This document shows positions 9,091-18,011 of a stretch of 38,179 nucleotides of DNA, in pieces (the first letter of the stretch is position 1; each line of letters begins with the position of its first letter). This DNA is from Emticicia sp. (GTDB taxonomy: Bacteria > Bacteroidota > Bacteroidia > Cytophagales > Spirosomataceae), in the NCBI GenBank assembly GCA_023254245.1, contig JALQYE010000016.1, positions 1 to 38,179 of the forward strand. The letters are read 5' to 3'. A program made the translations under genes and the position numbers. The notes under the pieces were generated by a model, which was given only the letters and a program-made list of their open reading frames with translations, made no database searches and was not told the origin of the DNA.

Positions 9091-10623
9091 TGAAAGGTAA
9101 ATAATTTTCTTTATGTTAGTTTCTGGTGTTTGTCGCTGTCCTCTCTTTCTTTTAGAAGGTTTTTCTTTAGTACCAGACATTTCTTTTATGACCTCAAATT
9201 TAATACGACTTCCATCAGCAATGAAATAATTTTCGTACCAATTTCTTACATTACGATATTTTGCAATGTACTGACTATTCTTTGGGTCGTCATTTTCGGT
9301 GGAAAGTTTATAGACATCTGGCTCGGCATAGCCTTTGGGTTTTGATACAATCAAGTTACCTTTCAGACAATATGCAATAGAGTTTTGTTTATTGATAGCC
9401 ACAACTTCATCAATATCAGATGAAGTTTGCTTCAAATCTATTTTTTGTTGCTTTATCAAATTTCCATCTAAATCAAAATTTGCGGTAAAAGCATTCTGAT
9501 AGTTATATCCTGCCAATACTTGTTTTGTTCTGGTACGTTGGTTGCTATAATTTAAATTAAAGTTATAGCCAACATAATCAGGATTATCTACGCTAACTAC
9601 TTGGAAAGTAGGCTGGTAGAAACTGCCACCAAATACTATTTGATTTTCGGTAAAGGTAGTTTGGGTAGGTAGAAATGTATAAGTACTTGAAACTTTTTTT
9701 AGTTGTTCATCAGTGAGGATTTCGGTTCCTTTCAAGAGCTTACGATAGTCATAAAACTTTGTAAAAATTGTTTTATCGTATTCAAGTTTTGAAAAATAAA
9801 TACCTTTTACCCCATTATTTGACTGATAAACTCCCGTTATGACACTGGTTATTGAGTCAACTGGTGTCAACTGAGCTGTAAGTGGAAAATTACCTGCATT
9901 AGACTGTATAGCACTTTTTGTAATTAATTTTCCGAGCGTATCATATTTGGCATAAACTACATAAGCATTTTTTATAAACTCTCCTTTTTTCTTTTTTTCG
10001 TTGGTATAACCTTGCTCTTTTATTGACCAAAGCGACTCTATCACATGCGTTTTTTGATTATAATTGATAAACTGAACCTGCACTTTACCAACTAAATCGG
10101 CAGAAGTGAATTGTCCTTCATTTGATATAAAATCAAAATCATAAAAGGTTCCTCCTTTTTCGTTCATTCCAGCTATCAAAATTCTATTTTTAAAGGCCAC
10201 ATAACTTTGGTCTTGAAAAAAATCTCGAAGTTCAAAACCTTTATTTTCTACTTTCCCATCTTTTAAATCGAAGCTAAACAACTGATAATACATTCCTTGA
10301 CTTTCACTGAATAGAAAAGTAACTTTCTGATTATCAAGAAAATATGCTGTTGGCTTTCGTTCTACATCCAATAAAACTTCATTTTCCCATTCTTTTCTTA
10401 GTTCAGTATCAAATTTGACAATGACCGCTTTTGTAATATCTTTTTTAACAAAAATTAAGAGGCCATCTTTACCCAACGAAATTAATTTTTGCCAAGTTGG
10501 ATTTCCACTAATTTCTATCTCAACCGTTTTTAAGACTCCAGAGGCAGGGTAAATAGGGTTGGATTTTTGAGCGTATAAAGAAATAGGAAATAAGACCAAT
10601 AGAATGAAAAAAAAATGTTTCAT
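9067..10623 (-). CDS. Secreted protein of unknown function, paralogue A
   Basis: 518 residues from the ATG at 10623; an ATG two codons upstream (10629) is also possible. A signal peptide MKHFFFILLVLFPISLYAQ is evident, so the protein is exported. The rest is beta-rich and repetitive in feel, with motifs such as LGKDGLLIFVKK, VKFDTELRKEW and KVTFLFSES that recur in the next gene upstream (10705-12315). The two are clearly paralogues. Near the C-terminus there is a basic stretch (KEKPSKRKRGQRQ). The final ILSSEF is encoded by a repeat arm; the paralogue ends FYLNKIAF where this one has IYLSKILSSEF. I recognise no named domain. It may be a propeller-like envelope protein, but that is inference. 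Confidence 0.78.
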   Translation of the reverse strand: MKHFFFILLVLFPISLYAQKSNPIYPASGVLKTVEIEISGNPTWQKLISLGKDGLLIFVKKDITKAVIVKFDTELRKEWENEVLLDVERKPTAYFLDNQKVTFLFSESQGMYYQLFSFDLKDGKVENKGFELRDFFQDQSYVAFKNRILIAGMNEKGGTFYDFDFISNEGQFTSADLVGKVQVQFINYNQKTHVIESLWSIKEQGYTNEKKKKGEFIKNAYVVYAKYDTLGKLITKSAIQSNAGNFPLTAQLTPVDSITSVITGVYQSNNGVKGIYFSKLEYDKTIFTKFYDYRKLLKGTEILTDEQLKKVSSTYTFLPTQTTFTENQIVFGGSFYQPTFQVVSVDNPDYVGYNFNLNYSNQRTRTKQVLAGYNYQNAFTANFDLDGNLIKQQKIDLKQTSSDIDEVVAINKQNSIAYCLKGNLIVSKPKGYAEPDVYKLSTENDDPKNSQYIAKYRNVRNWYENYFIADGSRIKFEVIKEMSGTKEKPSKRKRGQRQTPETNIKKIIYLSKILSSEF

Positions 10624-10651
10624 CAGCATTGAGTTGGTTGAATTTTAGGCA

Positions 10652-10689
10652 CAAAAATATGCCACACCTTTTATATAACGGTGTGGCAT
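10652..10689 (-). terminator. Terminator between the two secreted paralogues
   Basis: A perfect 10-bp stem, ATGCCACACC (10659-10668) with GGTGTGGCAT (10680-10689). On the minus strand it is followed by ATTTTTGTG. The T-tract also spells TATTTTTG (10659-10652), a perfect TAnnTTTG -7 element, so the same bases could end one transcript and start the next. No TTG is found at the right spacing. Confidence 0.7.
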
Positions 10690-10704
10690 AAAGAATTTGA
10701 TATT

Positions 10705-12315
10705 TTAGAAGGCAATTTTATTTAGATAAAATACCCTCCTACTACCTTCAGTTCGGTTGGCGATTCGTTGATACCCCCACGCCAAATAAAAATTCTGATG
10801 CCAGTATTCAATATCATCAGTGGCCGTATCTCTTACTTTATCACCTTCTTTTTGAGTATCAATATCAATAGTTTTTAAGCCTTCAACCACATCATTTCCT
10901 CTAACAATCTTACTGGCAAGTTTTCCTTTATTGCTGTAAACCAACGATATATCATCTCCTTCGGAATGGATTTTCACTTTCTCTTTTAGCTCCATACTTT
11001 TTACATTATCAAAGCTAAAACTATTATCCCAAATTAATTTCCCATTTAAGTCAAACCCTGCAACAACAGCATGTGTATATTTGAATCCATCAAATTGTTG
11101 GTTATTACTACCATAATTAGAATACATCCAAGGGTTCCACGCCCAAGAGTTTAGGCCATAGTAACGAGAAAGACGAAGCATATTTAACGAATTATATCCA
11201 CCATATCCAAAGCCAAAAGGAGAGCCAAATGCACTACCATAATATGGATAACCATAACTGTTATTAGTTCTAAATTCTGGATAAAACACTTCGGCAACTA
11301 AAATGTATTGATTATCTTTTTTGATAATATCATGCACTAATACCCTATAATTGAGTTTTAAATCATCACCTCTACCTTTTTTCTTTTTTATTTTCTTCTC
11401 AATCTTTTCTTGTTGTTTGGGTGGCAAAAAGTTAAAGAAGTTTTTAAAATCAGTAAAGCTGTGCATTTTCAAATATTCAGGTGTTTCTCCATCAACTTTA
11501 CTAATATAAAGCCCCTGCGACATAGGTCCACCATTAGATTGATAACCTTTAAATCCGTAATTGCCAATCATTAGCTGGGTTCCGTCATTTAATGAGAAAA
11601 GCTTTCCAGTCAATAACCCATAATCTTCTTCTGGTTCAACGGTTAGTTGCTCTACAATTTTTCCATTTGGGTTAATGCGTTTTACTGCCATATAACTCGA
11701 ACGCCCTTTTTTAACCGAATAAGAAACTATCAACAATCCATTTGCCTCATCATAATCTAATGATGAAATGCTGGCTGTTCCTTTAATTCCACCTGCCAAG
11801 ATACGGGGTTGCATTCGATTGAAGTTAACGCTCATTAAAACTGGTTCTTCTTTTACCATTCCTGCTAAATAAGCCACCTCGTTATAGACCTTAAATTCTG
11901 ATACCTCAAATCGTCGGATATTCTCAAAGAAGAACTTTTGCATGATGCCAATGCCAGTTGAAACTTTGATAATTTGATACAAATCAGAATTATATTTGCT
12001 AAACAAAAAATATACGTCACGACCGTCTCGATGGAAATCTACCATTGATTGATTTTCTTCAAGCTCACCATTCGACGACCATGCTTGTTGTAATTGGGCA
12101 TCATACTTGGTTATATTAAAACTCAATTTACCAGTTTTAGTAAGCACTAAAACCCCTTCTTCGCCTAAAGTAATCACCTGAAAACCTTGGTCATCACCAC
12201 GAGTTGGTATTTCGATTCGGCGAACACTTTGAGCGTTTGAATAATGAATACTCAAACATGCAATGATAAAAAAACAAATTTTGAATAAAAACTTTTGAGA
12301 TTTTCTAATTTCCAT
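10705..12315 (-). CDS. Secreted protein of unknown function, paralogue B
   Basis: 536 residues from the ATG at 12315. The signal peptide is hydrophobic around KICFFIIACLSIHYSNAQS. The N-terminal half shares a pattern with paralogue A (TLGEEGVLVLTKTG, ITKYDAQLQQAW, VYFLFSKYNSDLYQ, YLAGM). A Lys-rich segment (about residues 305-315) is followed by a Gly/Tyr/Ser/Asn-rich insert (about 350-405, with GFGYGGYNS and YSNYGSNNQ) absent from paralogue A. The C-terminus FYLNKIAF aligns with that of A. The frame extends to 12339, but the ATG at 12315 overlaps the stop of the upstream EVE gene by 11 bases, an arrangement typical of translational coupling. Function unknown. Confidence 0.8.
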   Translation of the reverse strand: MEIRKSQKFLFKICFFIIACLSIHYSNAQSVRRIEIPTRGDDQGFQVITLGEEGVLVLTKTGKLSFNITKYDAQLQQAWSSNGELEENQSMVDFHRDGRDVYFLFSKYNSDLYQIIKVSTGIGIMQKFFFENIRRFEVSEFKVYNEVAYLAGMVKEEPVLMSVNFNRMQPRILAGGIKGTASISSLDYDEANGLLIVSYSVKKGRSSYMAVKRINPNGKIVEQLTVEPEEDYGLLTGKLFSLNDGTQLMIGNYGFKGYQSNGGPMSQGLYISKVDGETPEYLKMHSFTDFKNFFNFLPPKQQEKIEKKIKKKKGRGDDLKLNYRVLVHDIIKKDNQYILVAEVFYPEFRTNNSYGYPYYGSAFGSPFGFGYGGYNSLNMLRLSRYYGLNSWAWNPWMYSNYGSNNQQFDGFKYTHAVVAGFDLNGKLIWDNSFSFDNVKSMELKEKVKIHSEGDDISLVYSNKGKLASKIVRGNDVVEGLKTIDIDTQKEGDKVRDTATDDIEYWHQNFYLAWGYQRIANRTEGSRRVFYLNKIAF

Positions 12316-12715
12316 AACCTTTTGATACAATGATGTCAAACTCTTCTTTTTTTAGTTGCTGGACAGAGAGGCGTGACTGACGAATAAGCGACACATCCTG
12401 TAATCTTTCATCAGCCTTGATAGCTTTAAGTGTTACAGAATTAGGAAGTTTTTCAACGGGAGCTAAATCAACAACTACCCAACGAGCATCATCAGTAGTT
12501 GGGTCTTGATAGGCTTCTTTAATTATTTTAGCGATACCAACGACCTCAACTCCTTCGTTTGAATGATAAAATAGAACCAAATCATTCAGCTTCATAGCAG
12601 CCAGATTATTGCGTGCTTGATAGTTCCTAACACCATCCCAAGTGCCTACGCCTTGATTAACGAAATCGTCCCAAGAATATTTGAAAGGTTCTGATTTTAC
12701 GAGCCAGTAATTCAT
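12305..12715 (-). CDS. EVE domain protein (PUA-like fold, THYN1 family)
   Basis: 136 residues, the usual length of a stand-alone EVE domain. It opens MNYWLVKSEPFKYSWDDF and continues WDGVRNYQARNNLAAMKLNDLVLFYHSNEG, the family hallmark; W-x-G-V-R-N-Y-Q and the F-Y-H-S core are present. EVE domains resemble PUA and YTH folds and are thought to bind modified bases in DNA or RNA. Its stop overlaps the start of secreted paralogue B by 11 bases, so the two are probably co-transcribed, an unexpected pairing of a cytosolic nucleic-acid reader with an exported protein. The ATG at 12715 is clear. Confidence 0.93.
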   Translation of the reverse strand: MNYWLVKSEPFKYSWDDFVNQGVGTWDGVRNYQARNNLAAMKLNDLVLFYHSNEGVEVVGIAKIIKEAYQDPTTDDARWVVVDLAPVEKLPNSVTLKAIKADERLQDVSLIRQSRLSVQQLKKEEFDIIVSKGYGN

Positions 12716-12767
12716 TGAATATTGATTAAATTTTGATTAATGTTTGAATATATTAAATACAATGATG

Positions 12768-12775
12768 CAAATTTA
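12768..12775 (-). promoter_or_regulatory. Candidate -7 box for the EVE operon, repeat copy 1
   Basis: TAAATTTG on the minus strand matches TAnnTTTG. Transcription would start about 45 bases before the EVE ATG. No TTG lies at the expected -33 distance. Confidence 0.3.
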
Positions 12776-12875
12776 AAGTAAAATTGAGACTAAGCTAAGT
12801 ATTATTCAATATTGTAATGTATTGCCACTCAATAGAAATATAGATTAATGTTAAACTATATTAGATATAATAATG

Positions 12876-12883
12876 CAAAATTA
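12876..12883 (-). promoter_or_regulatory. Candidate -7 box for the EVE operon, repeat copy 2
   Basis: TAATTTTG on the minus strand matches TAnnTTTG and is the counterpart of the box at 12768-12775 in the other repeat copy. It also lacks a well-placed TTG. Confidence 0.25.
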
Positions 12884-12991
12884 AGCTAAAATTGAAGTTT
12901 AGCTAAGTAATATTCAATATTGAATATATTTTCACTGAATAGAAACATAACTTCTTACACTGAATTCATGTCAAAATTCAGGTATTTGTAG

Positions 12992-12999
12992 TACTTTTG
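12992..12999 (+). promoter_or_regulatory. Candidate -7 box of the propeller gene
   Basis: TACTTTTG matches TAnnTTTG. It overlaps the TTG at 12997 that opens the longest frame, which argues that translation really starts further down, at 13084. The implied leader is about 80 bases. Confidence 0.45.
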
Positions 13000-13083
13000 T
13001 GGAACGATTTACCATTAAATAAGTTATTTAGAATTATTCTAAATTATTTAAAAAAAACTATTTCCTTTGTGAAAAATAGAATT

Positions 13084-14598
13084 ATGAATAGCATGAAGGG
13101 AATTTTAATCTACTTATTTTTACAGTTTATTCTTCATGTTTCAGTTGCTCAAAGCCCAAATATTTTGTGGCAAAAATCTTTAGGCGGAAGTTTTTATGAC
13201 AAAGCTGAATCGGTTGTAGAACTTAATGATGGTGGGTATATTGTTGCGGGGCATTCCCAATCAAGTAACTATGATGTATCATTAAATCATGGTGGATTCG
13301 ACTGGTGGGTTGTCAGGCTAAGTAATACTGGAGCTATTATCTGGAAAAAAACATTAGGGGGGAGTGCTGACGACTATCTGAGAACAATAATAAAAACTCC
13401 AGATGGAAATATTCTTTGCATTGGCGATACTCAATCTAATAATGGAGACATTTCACATTACATTGACCAAATTGACTTTTGGGTTGCAAAGATTGATTTA
13501 GATGGTAATTTAATTTGGGAAAAGTGCTATGGTGGTGACCACATCGATAGAGGATATTCGGCTTGTTTAACTGATGACGGAAATATTCTTATTGCTGGTT
13601 CTACAGAATCTCAAACACCATACATTGAAAATAATCATGGTTTATCTGACTTTTTAGTAATAAAAATCGACCTTCAAGGTAATAAAATTTGGCAAAATAC
13701 CTACGGCGGAAGCGGAAATGAGACTTGCAAATCAATTAAAAAATCAAACAACGGTGGTTATCTTTTAATCGGCAACAGTACATCAAACAATGGTGATTTA
13801 AGCACTAATTATGGGCAGCAAGATGTTTGGTTATTAAAGATTGATAATCTTGGCACCCTACAATGGCAACAATCATTTGGGGGAAGTAACGATGATTTTA
13901 CAACTGATTTTACAGAAGACCAAAACGGAAATTTTTTAATAGTTGGCGAAACATACTCTTTCGATAACGATGCCGTTGAAAATCATAGTAGTATTGGTTC
14001 AAGAGATTACTTTATAATAAAAATATCTTCACAAGGTCAAAAAATATGGACTAAATGCTATGGCGGAAGTGGGAATGAATATGCCAGAGGTGTAATACAA
14101 AGTAATAGCAATGAGTATATAATAGTTGGAGAATCTTACTCGAACGATGGACAAGCACCTAACAACATTGGCAGTGCTGATATTTGGCTAATTAAATTAA
14201 ACCCTACAAATGGAGAAATGATTTGGCAAAGAAAATATGGCAGTGAAGGTCATGATGAACCAAATGCCTTAATTCTGACTTTTGACAATAACTTTCTGGT
14301 TGTAGGTAATACTTTTCCAGTTAATAATTTTAATGATGTTACTCAGCATTATGGTGATGACGATTTTTGGGTTGTAAAACTGCTCAATAATGATTGTGTC
14401 AAAAATCTTTCGCTTAATAACGATATGCTTTACGGAAATAAGACCTTCATTTCTTCTGAGGGTATATCAAGTAGTGTAAAAAATCAAAGTTCTTCATCAA
14501 ATATCATTTACTCTGCAGGAAAAAGTATTCTTTTACAAAATGGTTTTTCGATTAAAGCAGGAGCTGTTTTTGAGGCCAAGATTGAGGGCTGTAACTAA
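13084..14598 (+). CDS. Secreted seven-repeat propeller protein with 3-coathanger stack C-terminus
   Basis: 504 residues from the ATG at 13084; the ATG at 13093 is an alternative. The signal peptide is MKGILIYLFLQFILHVSVAQS. Seven repeats of about 55-60 residues follow, each opening with W-x-x-x-(L/Y/F)-G-G-(S/D) and containing G-(Y/N)-(I/L)-x-x-x-G and (F/V)-W-(V/L)-x-K-(I/L) (SLGG, TLGG, CYGG, TYGG, SFGG, CYGG, KYGS). Seven such repeats suggest a seven-bladed beta-propeller. The last 60 residues (IIYSAGKSILLQNGFSIKAG to FEAKIEGC) are a 3-coathanger stack domain, common at the C-terminus of large Bacteroidota surface proteins. The open frame continues upstream to a TTG at 12997, but this lies in the promoter. 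Likely exported and surface-exposed; ligand unknown. Confidence 0.85.
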   Translation: MNSMKGILIYLFLQFILHVSVAQSPNILWQKSLGGSFYDKAESVVELNDGGYIVAGHSQSSNYDVSLNHGGFDWWVVRLSNTGAIIWKKTLGGSADDYLRTIIKTPDGNILCIGDTQSNNGDISHYIDQIDFWVAKIDLDGNLIWEKCYGGDHIDRGYSACLTDDGNILIAGSTESQTPYIENNHGLSDFLVIKIDLQGNKIWQNTYGGSGNETCKSIKKSNNGGYLLIGNSTSNNGDLSTNYGQQDVWLLKIDNLGTLQWQQSFGGSNDDFTTDFTEDQNGNFLIVGETYSFDNDAVENHSSIGSRDYFIIKISSQGQKIWTKCYGGSGNEYARGVIQSNSNEYIIVGESYSNDGQAPNNIGSADIWLIKLNPTNGEMIWQRKYGSEGHDEPNALILTFDNNFLVVGNTFPVNNFNDVTQHYGDDDFWVVKLLNNDCVKNLSLNNDMLYGNKTFISSEGISSSVKNQSSSSNIIYSAGKSILLQNGFSIKAGAVFEAKIEGCN

Positions 14599-14627
14599 AA
14601 AAGCGAAGAGTAACCTCTTCGCTTTTT
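14598..14627. terminator. Bidirectional terminator between converging genes
   Basis: A perfect 13-bp stem (14598-14610 with 14615-14627), loop TAAC, A-run before and T-run after. It serves the propeller gene on the plus strand and the Asp-box protein on the minus strand. Confidence 0.88.
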
Positions 14628-14646
14628 ATAAATAACTCAAGATTCA

Positions 14647-17600
14647 TCAATTAATTTCTTTCTTCTTTCCAACATTAATTGCGGGAATCTGATTTTCAAG
14701 TACCATTTTATTAAATGCTGGCACATCTTCATCAATTACCTTTTTGAGCTTGTCAGTTGTTTTCTCCATTTTCTTGCTCAAATCATCGAGTGCTTCGTAA
14801 GCACCTTTCGTTGGCTTGGCATCAGCACTTGACACAACACTTGCTACACCCGCTATTTTATCGTTTAATCTAATCGGATAGGCCAACAAATCTTGTGTTG
14901 CACGTGCTTTGTTTTGAACCAAAGATTGCTCTAAATCTTCTAAATTTTTAAGCATTGGCTTTGTAAGTTTCTGAAACTTCGCAATCAAAACTGTATCTTT
15001 TACACTCTTCATATATTCGGATACAGCTTTTTTGATTTCACGCATTTGATTGATTGCTTTGTGGTTTTCATCTAATTTCTTATGAATTTTCAGCAATAAG
15101 TCAAATTGTTCTTTCAATTCTGCATCGGTAGCAGGATTACGTGGGTCTTTTCTGATTTCAGCAATTTCCTCTTTTACCACATTTTTGCCAACAACTAATC
15201 TAACTTTATAATTTCCTGGTACAACTTTTGGTCCTGTTAGGCTACCTGCCCACATTGGAGAACGCTCTCCCTGAATCTCGGTTGCATCAGCATAACGCAT
15301 ATTCCACACAAAATGATTCAGACCAGCATTAGCCGAAAGAAGACCTGATTTTGTTTGTTTTGTATCTTCGTAAAAATCTTTCGATACTTTTTGCTCCTCA
15401 CCTTTTACATCTTTTTTGCTTGAATAGGTAATGATGGTATCATTAGACATTGTTAAAAACTGTAATTTAACTTCATCTTTTGGAGCGGTTTTAAGATAAT
15501 AATTTACCAAAACGCCATTTGGAGCATTTTGACCTTCGTCTTTTGGAGCACCACGACGGCCACCGCCATCACCGCCTTGCATACGATAAGAATGACGGGG
15601 CTTAAATAAGTGAATATCAGCCACCGCATTATCTTTAATTTCATACAATGGTGTAATATCATCTAAAATCCAGAACGAACGACCGTGAGTTGCAACCACT
15701 AAATCTTTTTCACGCTTTTGCACCTGTAAATCACGAATCGAAGTGATTGGAAGATTATTATTCATCAGATTCCATGAAGCTCCATCATCAAACGATACAT
15801 AAATTCCTCTTTCTGTACCAGCATATAGCAACCCCTCTTTATTAGGGTCTTCACGCACAACGCGTGTATATTCATCAGCAGGAATACCACCTACTATACT
15901 TGTCCAAGTTTTGCCATAGTCACTTGTTTTAAATAAATAGGGCTTTCTATCTCCAAACATATAGCGAGTAGCTGCTACATAGGCTTTTCCTTTCGCAAAA
16001 TCTGATGTATGAATAGTTGAAATCAATGCAAAATCACCTAATTGAGAAGTCGGAATCGTAATGTTTGACCAGCTTTTGCCGTTATCACGGGTTACATGGA
16101 TATAACCATCGTCAGAACCTGCCCAAATATTTCCCTTTTCGATTGTTGATTCGGCAAGGGCAAAAATCGTAGCGTAGATTTCAGCACCCGTTTGGTCAAG
16201 TGTGATAGGCCCACCTGTTGCACCCGTTGTTTTTGGGTCATTTCTGGTCAAATCAGGGCTTATTGTTTCCCAAGAATGTCCACCATCATGCGTTACATGT
16301 ACATATTGCGAAGTTGCATACAAGCGAGTATCATCGTGCGGAGAAAAAATAATTGGGTACGTCCACTGAAAACGGTATTTCTTTTCAGCCGATGTATGTC
16401 CCATATTATTTTCAGGATACACCATGATATTTTGTTCTTGGTTATTTTCAACGTTAAGTTTTGTCATATAACCATCGTACGAACCACCATAAGTAATTTT
16501 AGAATTTTTAGGGTCAATGGCTATGTAACCTGACTCTCCACCTGAAACTGGATACCAATCACGAATACCGATTGAATTACCATCTGTACGGCTGGCTATT
16601 CTAACCGTACTATTATCTTGCTGCGAACCATAAACGTTATATGGAAAATCATTATCGAGATGAACATGATAAAACTGAGCAGTTGGAATATCAATATCTG
16701 AAAATGTAAAACCATCGTTGAATGTTACTTCAGCTCCACCGTCGTCACCGATGATAAAATTAGCTGGATTTTTAGGATTTATCCAAACATCGTGTGTATC
16801 GCCGTGATGCACATTTAAGGTTCTGATTGTTTTTCCACCATCAGTAGATTTGAATGAATTAACATTCAAAATAATCAAAGCATTTTCATTCAATGGGTCG
16901 GCTTGAAGATTCATGTAGTACCATGGGCGTTGCCAAAGGTTTTTATTATCATTGACTAAAGTCCAGTGTTCGCCTGCATCATACGAAGTATACAAGCCAC
17001 CTTTAGCATTTTCAATCATTGCATAAAGGCGATTAGAATTGGCAGGTGAAACCGTAATACCAATTTTTCCTAAAAGTCCTTTTGGCATACCTGGTTTCTC
17101 ATTCAATGACTCCCACGTATCGCCACCATCAACTGATTTGTACAGCCCACAACCAGCTCCTCCGCTGCTCATACTATGGCCGTTTCTGTATGCTTGCCAA
17201 AGAGTTGCATAGATTACTCTCGGGTTATTAGGGTCAAGTCGAACATGATACGCTCCTGTACTATCATTTTTAGCCAAGATATGCTCCCAAGTTTTCCCAC
17301 CATCTTTACTTCTGAATACTCCTCTTTCTTTGTTTGGAGCAAACGGATTTCCTACGGCAGCCACATAAACCAAGTTGTGGTCTTTTGGGTGTACTTCAAT
17401 CGTTGCGATGGCATCGGCTTTTGGCAATCCCATGTGTTTCCATGTTTTTCCTGCATCTGTCGATTTATAAACACCATCACCATAACTGATATTGCTACGC
17501 ATATCGGCCTCACCCATACCCACATATACAACATTTGGGTCAGATGGGGCAACTGCTATTGCTCCGACCGAACTTGATTTAAAAGTGCTATCGCCAACGT

Positions 17601-17889
17601 GGCCCCAATTAGCACCACCATCTGTTGTTTTCCAAACGCCACCACCGACTGCTCCAAAATAGTAAGTCAATGGTTGGTCGGCATGGCCAGCAACTGCCAA
17701 TGAGCGACCTGCTCGGAAAGGGCCGATATTTCGCCATGATAACTCACTATACAAGCTTTTATCAATTTTTGATGAAACTGTATTTGTAGATGTCTGAGGT
17801 GCAAGAGTAGGCGTATTTACTTTCTTTTTCTGAGAAAAAGCCGAAATTGCCAACCCGCATCCTAAAAGTAGAAAGAAGAATTTCTTCAT
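14647..17889 (-). CDS. Secreted sortilin/VPS10-like Asp-box (BNR) repeat protein
   Basis: 1080 residues. The signal peptide is MKKFFFLLLGCGLAISAFSQ. Residues 45-750 carry many Asp-box repeats of the S/T-x-D-x-G-x-T/S-W type: KTTDGGANW, KSTDAGKTW, RSKDGGKTW, KSVDGGDTW, THDGGHSW, TRDNGKSW, KTSDYGKTW, SFDDGASW. These form a large propeller like those of sortilin/VPS10 and exo-xyloglucanase folds. A Gly/Arg-rich linker (MQGGDGGGRRGAPKDEG) leads to a C-terminal region with an Ig-like segment and a long helical end (about 925-1075) rich in Lys/Glu. This architecture is frequent in Bacteroidota, usually annotated as glycosyl hydrolase or sortilin-like without proven activity. I see no catalytic set that settles the substrate. 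Confidence 0.88.
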   Translation of the reverse strand: MKKFFFLLLGCGLAISAFSQKKKVNTPTLAPQTSTNTVSSKIDKSLYSELSWRNIGPFRAGRSLAVAGHADQPLTYYFGAVGGGVWKTTDGGANWGHVGDSTFKSSSVGAIAVAPSDPNVVYVGMGEADMRSNISYGDGVYKSTDAGKTWKHMGLPKADAIATIEVHPKDHNLVYVAAVGNPFAPNKERGVFRSKDGGKTWEHILAKNDSTGAYHVRLDPNNPRVIYATLWQAYRNGHSMSSGGAGCGLYKSVDGGDTWESLNEKPGMPKGLLGKIGITVSPANSNRLYAMIENAKGGLYTSYDAGEHWTLVNDNKNLWQRPWYYMNLQADPLNENALIILNVNSFKSTDGGKTIRTLNVHHGDTHDVWINPKNPANFIIGDDGGAEVTFNDGFTFSDIDIPTAQFYHVHLDNDFPYNVYGSQQDNSTVRIASRTDGNSIGIRDWYPVSGGESGYIAIDPKNSKITYGGSYDGYMTKLNVENNQEQNIMVYPENNMGHTSAEKKYRFQWTYPIIFSPHDDTRLYATSQYVHVTHDGGHSWETISPDLTRNDPKTTGATGGPITLDQTGAEIYATIFALAESTIEKGNIWAGSDDGYIHVTRDNGKSWSNITIPTSQLGDFALISTIHTSDFAKGKAYVAATRYMFGDRKPYLFKTSDYGKTWTSIVGGIPADEYTRVVREDPNKEGLLYAGTERGIYVSFDDGASWNLMNNNLPITSIRDLQVQKREKDLVVATHGRSFWILDDITPLYEIKDNAVADIHLFKPRHSYRMQGGDGGGRRGAPKDEGQNAPNGVLVNYYLKTAPKDEVKLQFLTMSNDTIITYSSKKDVKGEEQKVSKDFYEDTKQTKSGLLSANAGLNHFVWNMRYADATEIQGERSPMWAGSLTGPKVVPGNYKVRLVVGKNVVKEEIAEIRKDPRNPATDAELKEQFDLLLKIHKKLDENHKAINQMREIKKAVSEYMKSVKDTVLIAKFQKLTKPMLKNLEDLEQSLVQNKARATQDLLAYPIRLNDKIAGVASVVSSADAKPTKGAYEALDDLSKKMEKTTDKLKKVIDEDVPAFNKMVLENQIPAINVGKKKEIN

Positions 17890-18011
17890 GTTGATGATTA
17901 GTTAAGGTTTATCGGTAAAAATACAGTCAATGTAATAACAAAACAAAAAAAAAAACGAAATTTGTAAACAAAATCACCTTACCCAATATAATATAATAAA
18001 TTTTCAAAATT

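Larger units (their letters stand above)
12735..12950. repeat. Two-copy 108-bp tandem repeat (diverged)
   Basis: Copy 1 is 12735-12842 and copy 2 is 12843-12950. By eye they agree at roughly 75-80% of positions with small indels near the 3' end. Shared blocks include GATTAATGTT, ATGCAAA, AGCTAAGTA and TATTCAATATTG. Copy 2 contains a perfect 18-bp palindrome (12910-12927) and a hairpin AGCTAAA-N7-TTTAGCT. No reading frame of note crosses it. It fills most of the gap between the EVE gene and the propeller gene. Confidence 0.75.

Noticed and set aside
12735-12950. Possible CRISPR array
   Set aside because: Only two long, diverged tandem copies with no spacers and no cas genes.
17352-17552. Met/Trp-rich frame on the minus strand inside the Asp-box gene
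   Set aside because: A shadow of the repeat coding sequence in another frame; the real frame has clear Asp boxes.
17942-17957. Long A-run between divergent genes, considered as a phase-variable tract
   Set aside because: It lies in the leader or promoter gap, not in a coding frame, and there is no second allele to compare.
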